A stretch of 64,000 nucleotides of DNA from DASPWW01 sp035637595 (GTDB lineage: Bacteria; Actinomycetota; Thermoleophilia; Solirubrobacterales; 70-9), in NCBI GenBank assembly GCA_035637595.1, contig DASPWW010000028.1, positions 1-64,000 of the forward strand. Reading direction: 5' to 3'. Below are positions 16,564 through 24,045 of this stretch, piece after piece. A program made the position numbers and the translations under genes. Position 1 is the stretch's first letter; each line of letters begins with the position of its first letter. The notes beneath the pieces were generated by a model, which was not told where the DNA came from, ran no database searches, and worked only from the letters and a program-made list of their open reading frames with translations.

Positions 16564-17260
16564 CCGGTGGCGTCATGCCGTAGCGCTCATAGTGGCGGGC
16601 GGGGATGTCCGCGGGGTCCTTGTACCAGTACCACGTGCACGGATCGTGGTCGAAATCCTCCGGCGGGTCCGAGGGATAGACCGGGAACCCGATCCAGCGG
16701 ATCGGCAGCAGCTCGTTCATGAACGCGCAGTGGGTGCAGTAGAGCGGGAAGCCGTCGCGGCCGTAGCTCCACTGGTGGGCCTGGTCGGTGAGGCCCCAGC
16801 CGTCCTCGCCGTAGCGGCCGAGTCGCCAGAGTCGCTGGCCGGACCCGCACGGGTTCATCGTGAACGTGAGCTTCTCGTCGTCCTCGTCGATCTCGAACAC
16901 GCCGGGCTTTGGCCCGACTCCGCTGGTCGAGTGGGCGCGCCACGTCGCCGCGAGCGCCTTCGCGATCTCGCGGCGGTCCGCCGACGCGATCGTCTCCACC
17001 GGCCGGCGCCAGCTGCGCTCGAGGCTCCACTGCCACGCCTCCTCGACCCCGCCATCCCCCAGCCGCTCGTGCACAAACGAGATCAGCCCCGCGATCCCGT
17101 CGACCAGCAGGTCGTGCATGAACTGCGACTCGTGCTTCATCTCCTCGCAGAGCCGCTTCGCCTCGTCGCTGTCGCCGCGCTCGATCGCCTCGACCGCGCG
17201 CTCCATCGTCGGGCGCGACATCTCGCCGAGCTCCTGATCGCTGAACCACCTCTCGCCCAT
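16553..17260 (-). CDS. Unrecognised conserved-looking protein in an operon with the phosphotransferase
   Basis: A soluble 235-residue protein that I do not recognise. The N-terminal third is charged and helical (ERAVEAIERGDSDEAKRLCEEM). The C-terminal half has a cysteine and aromatic-rich region: NPCGSGQRLWRLGRYG, YCTHCAFMNELLPIRW and DPCTWYWYKDPADIP. The CTHC pair and other cysteines could bind metal or form disulfides. No signal peptide. I start it at the ATG at 17260; the same frame stays open far upstream, but that stretch is antisense to the beta-helix gene. The 11-base overlap with the kinase gene suggests a shared pathway. Confidence 0.6.
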   Translation of the reverse strand: MGERWFSDQELGEMSRPTMERAVEAIERGDSDEAKRLCEEMKHESQFMHDLLVDGIAGLISFVHERLGDGGVEEAWQWSLERSWRRPVETIASADRREIAKALAATWRAHSTSGVGPKPGVFEIDEDDEKLTFTMNPCGSGQRLWRLGRYGEDGWGLTDQAHQWSYGRDGFPLYCTHCAFMNELLPIRWIGFPVYPSDPPEDFDHDPCTWYWYKDPADIPARHYERYGMTPPDGG

Positions 17261-17349
17261 TGCCAACCTCCATCTCGCCTCCACCGGCGCTCCCCAGCCT
17301 ATCCCCGGGATCGGGGCGCGATCGGCGGCGCAGCCCGAGCGGTTGCCGC

Positions 17350-17377
17350 TTGACACGCGGGCGGGGCGTACTACCTT
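17350..17377 (+). promoter_or_regulatory. Promoter of the beta-helix gene
   Basis: A perfect -35 hexamer TTGACA (17350-17355) is followed after 16 bases by TACCTT (17372-17377), a fair -10. The putative TTG start codon at 17393 lies about 16 bases beyond, so the transcript would have a very short leader or none. The rest of the 132-base gap to the divergent gene holds no gene. Confidence 0.55.
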
Positions 17378-17392
17378 GCAGGCACGGTCGGC

Positions 17393-19060
17393 TTGCATCC
17401 TCTCTCGCTCGTTTTCCGCGGTACGGCACGGACTGCGGCGGTGGCGATCTGCGCGGGCCTGGTGTTGCCTGCAGCGGCCCCCGCTGCCACCTACTGCGTC
17501 AACGCCGGCGGCGCCTGCGATCAGAGCTTCAGCGCCGCCCAACTCCAGGACGCCCTCGACGCGGCAAGGGCAAACCCCGGCCTCGATCGGGTCCAGATCG
17601 GGTCGGGGACCTATTCGCGAACGGGAGGGTTCAGCTACGACGCCAGCGGGACGGGCGCCGTGAACTACATCGAGATCGTGGGCGCGGGCGCGGGCGGCGG
17701 CTCGCCGACCGTGATCACGGCCCCCGGCGGGGACGGGGTCACCTCGCTGTCGATCTTCACCAACGCGTTTCCCCGCGACGCCTCGACGATCTCGGACCTT
17801 CGGGTCGACGCGCCTTCGTCCGGGCTCGGCGTGACCGGGATGAGCTTGGCGGGAGCCACCGCCACCGGGACGATCGTCACCGTGCCGTCCGGGGTGGCGT
17901 CCGGCACCGGGCTCGCGATCGGAGCCGCGACATTCCGCGACGGGGTGGTCTCCGTGCCCTACAGCAGCGTGAATCTCAACGCGGTGCTGGGGAGCGTCGA
18001 AGCGTTCGTCGAGGACTCCACGATCGCCGGCTTCGCCGGCGTCCACAACGACAACACGGTCGGTGGCACCACCACGGTGCGTCGCTCGACGATCTTCGCC
18101 ACGATCGGCCTTTGGGCGGACGAGGCGGCACCGATCGAGGCCCACGACGTCGTGATCAAGCTGGTCGAGGTGACCCCGCGGATCTCGGTCCCGGTCGGCG
18201 TCCAGGCCTTCAGCGACTCGTTCCTGGCGGCGAGCCTGACGGGAGATCACCTCACGATCTACGGGGACAACCGCCCTGGCGCGATCGGCGCCTACGCCAA
18301 CGCTCCGGTCTCCGACGCCAACCTCACGCTCACCAATTCGATCCTCCGTGCGGTGCCCCGCAGCCTGGTCCGGTCGGGAACCCCGCCGGCGACGGCGAAC
18401 CTGACCGCCTCCTACTCGGACTACGACCCGACGACCACCCAGAGCCTCGGCCCGGGCACGCTCACCGAGGGGCCCGGCAACGTCAACGTCGATCCCCTCT
18501 TCGTCGACGCGGCCGGCGGCGACTACCACCTCCAGGCCGGCTCCCCGGTGGCGGATGCCGGTGACCCGGCCGCGTGCGGCGGCACCGATCGCGACGGCAA
18601 TCCTCGGGTGCGGGACGCAGACGGCGACGGCACGGCGCGCACGGACATGGGCGCTTTCGAGCTCCAGGCCGGTGGGCAGTGCCCGCCGGTGGTCGAACCG
18701 CCGCCTGCCTCCGACATGGGCAGCCTGCCCAGCAACGACTTCTCGCTTGGAAAGCCGAAGTCGCGCAGGAACGGCAGCGCGGTGGTGACCGCCACCGTCC
18801 CCGCGGCCGGCGAGCTCGTCGCGGCGGACACGAGCGCCGCACAGGGTCACGCGGCGCATTCCCAGGCCCTGATCAAGCCGGTCGAGGTCGCCGCGTCCGG
18901 CCCCGGACCGGTCAGGCTCAGGCTCAAGCCGACCAGGGCCGCCAAGCAGCCCCTCGAGGCGGGCGACAAGGTCAAGCTGACGGTGACCGTCACCTACACC
19001 CCAAGCGGCGGGACTTCCAACTCCAAGGCCACGAAGGTCAAGCTCAAGCGGCGGCATTAG
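17393..19060 (+). CDS. Exported right-handed beta-helix protein (choice-of-anchor Q type) with basic C terminus
   Basis: A 555-residue predicted exported protein. Signal peptide through AAAPAATYC. The body is a parallel beta-helix with repeated short strands (SLSIFTNAF, TTVRRSTIFATIG, ANLTLTNSILR) and the closing motif DPLFVDAAGGDYHLQAGSPVADAGDP, then DADGDGTARTDMGAFE. The last ~115 residues form another beta domain, not the Ig cassette, but they too end basic (KATKVKLKRRH). Such proteins often bind or cleave polysaccharide; no catalytic residues are evident. TTG start; the promoter is just upstream. ICMT gene follows after 9 bases. Confidence 0.8.
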   Translation: MHPLSLVFRGTARTAAVAICAGLVLPAAAPAATYCVNAGGACDQSFSAAQLQDALDAARANPGLDRVQIGSGTYSRTGGFSYDASGTGAVNYIEIVGAGAGGGSPTVITAPGGDGVTSLSIFTNAFPRDASTISDLRVDAPSSGLGVTGMSLAGATATGTIVTVPSGVASGTGLAIGAATFRDGVVSVPYSSVNLNAVLGSVEAFVEDSTIAGFAGVHNDNTVGGTTTVRRSTIFATIGLWADEAAPIEAHDVVIKLVEVTPRISVPVGVQAFSDSFLAASLTGDHLTIYGDNRPGAIGAYANAPVSDANLTLTNSILRAVPRSLVRSGTPPATANLTASYSDYDPTTTQSLGPGTLTEGPGNVNVDPLFVDAAGGDYHLQAGSPVADAGDPAACGGTDRDGNPRVRDADGDGTARTDMGAFELQAGGQCPPVVEPPPASDMGSLPSNDFSLGKPKSRRNGSAVVTATVPAAGELVAADTSAAQGHAAHSQALIKPVEVAASGPGPVRLRLKPTRAAKQPLEAGDKVKLTVTVTYTPSGGTSNSKATKVKLKRRH

Positions 19061-19069
19061 CCTCCAGGC

Positions 19070-19684
19070 ATGTCCGGCCTGGCGCTCGTGCTGTGGATCG
19101 TGTTCGGCGTCGTGGCGCTCGGGGGACGGATCCTGCTGCAGCTCCTACGCACCGGATCGACGGGACTTGCGGGGATCAGCGGCAGGCCGGGATCGGTGGA
19201 GTGGTTCGGGGGACTGCTATTCGTCGCCGCACTCGCCGGGGGCGTGATCGGTGCGCGGGTCCAAGTCACGGGCGCCGTCGGACCGATCGACGCCCTCGAC
19301 ACGACCGCGATCCAGGTCGCGGCCCTGGTGCTCTACGCGCTCGGGCTCGCGGGCTGCGTCGCGGCGCAGCTCGCGATGGGCGCCTCGTGGCGGATCGGCG
19401 TCGACGAGTCCGAGCGCACCGATCTGGTCACCGGCGGCCCGTTCGCGATCGTCCGCAATCCGATCTACTCGGGCGTGATCCCGCTCGTCCTCGGCCTCGT
19501 GCTGCTGGCGCCGAATCCCGTCACGATCGCTGCCTTTCTCGCGCTGGTCGCAGCGTTCGAGATCCAGGTGCGCCTCGTCGAGGAGCCCCACCTGCTGCAC
19601 ACCCACCCCGATGCCTATCGCGAGTACGCGGGCCGCGTCGGGCGCTTCGTGCCCGGCGTCGGGCTCCTGCGGACGCCCCGCTAG
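19070..19684 (+). CDS. Isoprenylcysteine carboxyl methyltransferase-family membrane protein
   Basis: A 204-residue membrane protein with about five hydrophobic segments and the C-terminal SAM-binding pattern of the ICMT/PEMT family: GPFAIVRNPIYSGVIP (about 124-139) and EEPHLLHTHPDAYREYAGRVGRFVPG (about 171-196). Bacterial members methylate small lipids or isoprenoid-like substrates; the substrate here is unknown. It follows the beta-helix gene by 9 bases and may be in its operon. It converges directly onto cassette protein 6 with no spacer. Confidence 0.8.
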   Translation: MSGLALVLWIVFGVVALGGRILLQLLRTGSTGLAGISGRPGSVEWFGGLLFVAALAGGVIGARVQVTGAVGPIDALDTTAIQVAALVLYALGLAGCVAAQLAMGASWRIGVDESERTDLVTGGPFAIVRNPIYSGVIPLVLGLVLLAPNPVTIAAFLALVAAFEIQVRLVEEPHLLHTHPDAYREYAGRVGRFVPGVGLLRTPR

Positions 19685-20536
19685 TTACCGCCTCTTCTTC
19701 TTCTTCTTGACCTTCCACTCGTCTGTCGCGGGGGTGCTCTCGACGTTGTTGCCGGCGTCCTTGGCCCGAACCGAGAACGTGTGCCTGCCCTTCTTCACCT
19801 TTACCGTGTGCGGCGAGCTGCAAGCCGCGAACGTGGCGCCGTCGAGCGAGCACTCGAACGTCGAACCGGCCTCGTTCGAGCTGAACTCGAATATCGCCGT
19901 CTTCTTCTTCGTCTTGTCTTTCGGGCCACTGGTGATCGTCGTCTCCGGCGCCGGCGGGCAGGAGATGGTGTCAGCGTCCTGGCTCTCGTCGCCGAACCCG
20001 TCGTCGTCGCAGTCCGGCTCGAGCGTCGCGGATACGCCGAGCTGCTGGCCGACCACCGGGGAGAACGCCGCGGTGGCGCCCAATGCCACGTCCTCGCCGA
20101 ACGCGCTTTGGCCAAGGGTGTAGCCCGTGGCGGGTCGTGAGCAGTAGAAGACGCTCGGAGGTGCCGTGAAGACGCCGATCACGTCGCCCGCCTGGATCGG
20201 AATCCGGACCAGATAGGTGTTGAGCCCCACCAAGGGGTTTTCACCTGGGCTCTCGCCCACAATCGTGAAGTTGTCGCCGCCCGCACTGCGGGCCACCTTG
20301 AGCTTCGTCGGTCCCTCGCCGGCGCTGCTCGAGCGCTCGAAACTCCACGAGGTGATGACGCCCGCGAAGGGCGCGGCGTACTGATCCCCGGGGGAGCTGA
20401 TTTGAAGCCGGGTCCTCGGGCTGCAGTTGTCGGTCGGCGTGAACGTCTGGCCGATCTGCGTCGCTGCCCCCGCGGGGGTCACGAAGGATGCGAGAAGGGC
20501 GGACGCCGTCGCAAGGACGGCGGCAGTTGCCCTCAT
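19685..20536 (-). CDS. Exported protein with polybasic Ig cassette (cassette protein 6)
   Basis: A 283-residue predicted exported protein of the second N-terminal type (AATQIGQTFTPTDNC, APFAGVITSWSFE, TKLKVARSAGGDNFTIVG, IQAGDVIGVF, DCDDDGFGDESQD). The cassette has SGPKDKTKKK, FECSLDGATFAAC, VKKGRHTFSVRAKDAGNN and the tail KVKKKKKRR. Its ATG overlaps the stop of cassette protein 7 by four bases (ATGA), so these two are co-translated. Signal peptide ends near TPAGA. Surface role inferred. Confidence 0.85.
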   Translation of the reverse strand: MRATAAVLATASALLASFVTPAGAATQIGQTFTPTDNCSPRTRLQISSPGDQYAAPFAGVITSWSFERSSSAGEGPTKLKVARSAGGDNFTIVGESPGENPLVGLNTYLVRIPIQAGDVIGVFTAPPSVFYCSRPATGYTLGQSAFGEDVALGATAAFSPVVGQQLGVSATLEPDCDDDGFGDESQDADTISCPPAPETTITSGPKDKTKKKTAIFEFSSNEAGSTFECSLDGATFAACSSPHTVKVKKGRHTFSVRAKDAGNNVESTPATDEWKVKKKKKRR

Positions 20537-21387
20537 AACCGCTTCCTCTTCTTCTTGACCTTCCAGTCGTCGATCGCGGGCGAGCCGTCGACGTTGCCGG
20601 CCGCGTCTGTCGCCCGAACCTGGAAGACGTGCTTGCCCTTGCCGACCTCCTCGATCCGGGGCGAGATGCAGGGCGCAAACCCGGCGCCGTCGAGGCTGCA
20701 CTCGAAGCTCGAGCCCGGCTCCGACGACGTGAATTCGAACTCAGCCTGCTTCTTCTTCGTCTTGTCCTTCGGCTGTTTGGTGATCGTCGTATCGGGCGGC
20801 GCGGTGTCGCACAACCCGAGATCGCCGTCCTGGGTCTCGTCGCCGAGGCCATCGCCGTCGCAATCGGGCTCGAGCGTCGCGGAGATGTCGATTTGCCACT
20901 CGATCGGCCCGAGGTAGTTGTTCGTCGAGCCGATCGGGGGATCGCCGGGATACAGATAGTGATCGAGATAGCCAGTCCCGGGCGCGGACCGTCCACAAGC
21001 CGTACCGCTTGTGTAGATCCCGAGAATGTCGCCGGCCGCAACGGCTATCTGGGCCGGAAACGTGAACAGCGAGCCAGCGGTGGCGGTATTTGGGCCGCTC
21101 TCGCCGACGATCCGGAAGGCGTTGCCGCCCGCAGGGCGTGCGACCTTGAGCTTGACCTGCGTCGTCCCCGCCCCCGCCTGGTAGCTCCACGATGTGATGA
21201 CGCCCGGGAACCCGATCGTGTACCGACCTCCCGGGGAAGACGACTGCAGATTCGTGGCGCCGGGGTCGCAAGCACTCGGCGGCGGAAACGTCTCCCCGAG
21301 CTGAGTCGCGGCGCTGGCGGACCCCGGAGCGGCGAGCGCCAGAGCTCCCAGTCCCGTCAAGAACACCCTGCACGCGCGCCCCCTCAT
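20533..21387 (-). CDS. Exported protein with polybasic Ig cassette (cassette protein 7)
   Basis: A 284-residue paralogue: signal peptide (FLTGLGALALAAPGSASA), AATQLGETFPPPSAC, FPGVITSWSYQAGAGTTQVK, KVARPAGGNAFRIVGESG, VAAGDILGIYTSGTACG, and DCDGDGLGDETQD. The cassette is slightly divergent: KQPKDKTKKK, FECSLDGAGFAPC, IEEVGKGKHVFQVRATDAAGN, tail KVKKKRKRL. Middle member of a run of three same-strand paralogues, with an 11-base gap to the one upstream. Confidence 0.85.
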   Translation of the reverse strand: MRGRACRVFLTGLGALALAAPGSASAATQLGETFPPPSACDPGATNLQSSSPGGRYTIGFPGVITSWSYQAGAGTTQVKLKVARPAGGNAFRIVGESGPNTATAGSLFTFPAQIAVAAGDILGIYTSGTACGRSAPGTGYLDHYLYPGDPPIGSTNNYLGPIEWQIDISATLEPDCDGDGLGDETQDGDLGLCDTAPPDTTITKQPKDKTKKKQAEFEFTSSEPGSSFECSLDGAGFAPCISPRIEEVGKGKHVFQVRATDAAGNVDGSPAIDDWKVKKKRKRL

Positions 21388-21397
21388 CCGCCCCAGC

Positions 21398-22279
21398 CTA
21401 CTTCTTCTTCTTATTCTTCTTCTTGACCTTCCAGTCGTCCGCCGCCGGCGAGCTGTCCACGTTGCCCGCCGGATCCTTGGCGCGAACCTGGAACGTGTGC
21501 CTGCCCTTCTTCACCTTGAGCGTGTCGGGCGAGCTGCAGGCCGCGAACGGGAGGCCGTCGAGCGAGCACTCGAACGTGGAGCCAGGCTCGGTCGAGGTGA
21601 ACTCGAAAGTCGCGGTCTTCTTCTTGGTCTTGTCCTTAGGATGCGTCGTGATCGCCGTCTCGGGCGGGGCGCAGTCCTCGCTTCTGGACGGGTCGGTCGG
21701 GGCGCAGTCCTGGGTCTCGTCGCCGTACCCGTCGTTGTCGATGTCGGGCTCGAGGATCGCCGACACATCGAGCCGGACGCTACCTGCGCTGGCGTAGGAG
21801 GCGGTCGTGCCTGGCGGCACGTCCCCGATCGCCTGGACCAGCACATGGCCGGCGCTTCCAACGGAGCAGTTGGTGCTGTTGGGAGTCCTCAACCCGAGCA
21901 CGTCCCCGGCCTTGACAGCGATCCGGGTGGGGAAGGAGTTCAGGGTGCTCGGCACGAGAGGCTGGACCTCGCTCTCGCCCACGATTGTGAAGTTGCTGCC
22001 TCCCGCCGGTCGCCCCAGCTTGAGCCTCAGCATCCCGGTCGCCGAGCCGGATGCCTGGTGGCTCCACGACGTGATCACGCCGTCGGAGGGGGCCGCATAC
22101 GACGACCCGGGCGAGACCGACTGGAGGTAGGTGTTCAGCGCGCACCCTCCGGGGTTGAACGTGCCCCCCAACGAAGTCGCGGCGCCGGCGGCGGGCGGCG
22201 CAGCGAGTCCAATCAGCAGAGCGAGTGCCGCTACGGCCGTAGCCCGTGATGCCCTCGGGGCCTCCCTAGAACCCTGCAC
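21398..22279 (-). CDS. Exported protein with polybasic Ig cassette (cassette protein 8)
   Basis: A 293-residue paralogue beginning at a GTG (22277-22279). Signal peptide VAALALLIGLAAPPAAGA; then the second N-terminal type (APSDGVITSWSHQA, LKLGRPAGGSNFTIVG, VKAGDVLGLRTPNST). Its calcium-like motif is altered to DIDNDGYGDETQD, followed by an insert with two extra cysteines. The cassette has HPKDKTKKK, FECSLDGLPFAAC, VKKGRHTFQVRAKDPAGN and the tail KVKKKNKKKK. It is the first gene of the three-gene run and lies directly downstream of the sepIVA-like gene. Confidence 0.85.
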   Translation of the reverse strand: MQGSREAPRASRATAVAALALLIGLAAPPAAGAATSLGGTFNPGGCALNTYLQSVSPGSSYAAPSDGVITSWSHQASGSATGMLRLKLGRPAGGSNFTIVGESEVQPLVPSTLNSFPTRIAVKAGDVLGLRTPNSTNCSVGSAGHVLVQAIGDVPPGTTASYASAGSVRLDVSAILEPDIDNDGYGDETQDCAPTDPSRSEDCAPPETAITTHPKDKTKKKTATFEFTSTEPGSTFECSLDGLPFAACSSPDTLKVKKGRHTFQVRAKDPAGNVDSSPAADDWKVKKKNKKKK

Positions 22280-22329
22280 GTTGCGGCCAGCGTAGCGCTG
22301 ACGCGGCGCAGGCGCGCCGGGAACTAGCG

Positions 22330-22797
22330 CTAGCCGACCTCGGCCGGCTCTTCCTCGCGGCCGGCGAGGCGGGAACGCCCGCGCTGCACCGCGGCGAGGA
22401 ACTTCTCGAGGTTGACCTCGAGGGTGGAGAGGATCTCGTCGGCGTAGTCCTCGGCGCCGAGGCGGATCTGGCGCTCGGTCTCCCGAGCATCCTCGATGAT
22501 CTCCTCCGCCCCGCGCTCGGCCTGCTTGTAGACCTCCTCGTCGGAGATCAGGCGAGCCTGCTGGTCGCGCGCCTCCTTGATGACCCGCTCGGCCTCGCGC
22601 TTGGCCTCGGCGAGCATCTCCTGGCGCTCCTTGACGATCCAGCGTGCCTGCTTGATCTCCTCGGGGATCGTGGCGCGCATCTGGTCGAGGAGGTCGTAGA
22701 TCTCCTCGCGATCGACGCGAACCTGGTCCGTGAGCGGCACGGGTCGGGCGTTGTGGACGAGATCGTCCAGCTTGTCTATGAGAACCAATACGTCCAT
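22330..22797 (-). CDS. SepIVA-like DivIVA-family coiled-coil protein
   Basis: A 155-residue charged, almost wholly helical protein. The N-terminal pattern VLIDKLDDLVHNARPVPLTD, then REEIYDLLDQMRATIPEEI, and a long coiled coil (RQEMLAEAKREAERVIKEAR) match what I recall of mycobacterial SepIVA, a septal DivIVA-like division protein. The neighbourhood also matches: coaD and rsmD upstream and yceD-rpmF-rnc further down. A role in cell division or cell-envelope placement is inferred. Its start is separated from coaD by 97 bases in which I see no gene. Confidence 0.7.
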   Translation of the reverse strand: MDVLVLIDKLDDLVHNARPVPLTDQVRVDREEIYDLLDQMRATIPEEIKQARWIVKERQEMLAEAKREAERVIKEARDQQARLISDEEVYKQAERGAEEIIEDARETERQIRLGAEDYADEILSTLEVNLEKFLAAVQRGRSRLAGREEEPAEVG

Positions 22798-22894
22798 TAG
22801 CGGTCGCTAAAGCTTAGGGAGTGTGCCCGGGGAGGATCGTGCAAGGCTCACTTCCACGAGCGCGTGCAAGCTCCTGCCCAGCGCCTGCTGGTGG

Positions 22895-23385
<491 letters not shown>

Positions 23386-23389
<4 letters not shown>

Positions 23390-23913
23390 CTCGCAGACTC
23401 CCGGTGGACGCGGATCAGCGTGTCGCCGTAGCGGCGCTCGACGACGAGCGGGAGGCCGATCTCGAGCGGCTGACGGACGGCGCTTTCTACGATCAAGCGG
23501 CCGCCCTCCGCGAGGCGGGGCGCAATGAGTGATTCGAGCTCGGTTGCAAGGCGGTCGGCGAGTTTATACGGGGGGTCGCAGAACACGAGGTCGAATTGCG
23601 ACTCGGCGTGGCGCAGATATCGCATGGCATCCGAGCGAATTACTGCGCAGCGATCCTCGAGCCCCAGCTCCCGCACGTTGCGGAGCGCCGTCGACGTCCT
23701 CGTGTCCACCAGCTCGGCGGACGCCGCGCCGCGCGAGATCGCCTCGATCCCAAGCGCCCCGGTGCCGCAGTAGAGGTCGAGGACCCGAGCGCCCGCGACC
23801 TCGCGGAGGATCGAGAAGACCGCCTCGCGGACGCGATCGGCCGTCGGCCGCACGGTCTGACCGCGCGGGGAGTGGATCGTCCGGCCCCGCAGCTCACCTG
23901 CGATCACTCGCAT
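23386..23913 (-). CDS. rsmD: 16S rRNA (guanine966-N2)-methyltransferase RsmD
   Basis: RsmD methylates G966 of 16S rRNA. The 175-residue protein has the start MRVIAGELRGRTIHSPRG, SAM motif LDLYCGTGALGIEAISRGA (about 46-64) and catalytic DPPY (about 113-116). It precedes and overlaps coaD, the usual arrangement. The 132-base gap to recG contains a small hairpin (23938-23953, CCGTC/GACGG arms) but no gene. Confidence 0.95.
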
Positions 23914-24045
23914 CGACCCAGGGTAGGCTCGCAGCCCCCGTCTTTCCGGACGGTGAGATGGGACCCGCCTGTGAGACGCCCCCGTTCACAGTGGGCATGG
24001 ATCGGTTGAGCTTCCGGATTCCTTAGACACATCCAGGCCGCCGCG

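Noticed and set aside
16553..19057. A single 834-codon minus-strand frame joining the unknown protein to a long Gly/Asp/Arg-rich N-terminal part
   Set aside because: The upstream part is antisense to the beta-helix gene with its own signal peptide and promoter; a sensible start exists at 17260.
6113..22279. CRISPR array or microsatellite, suggested by recurring CTT-rich blocks
   Set aside because: The repeats are gene 3' ends coding for lysine-rich tails, spaced by whole genes of different length.
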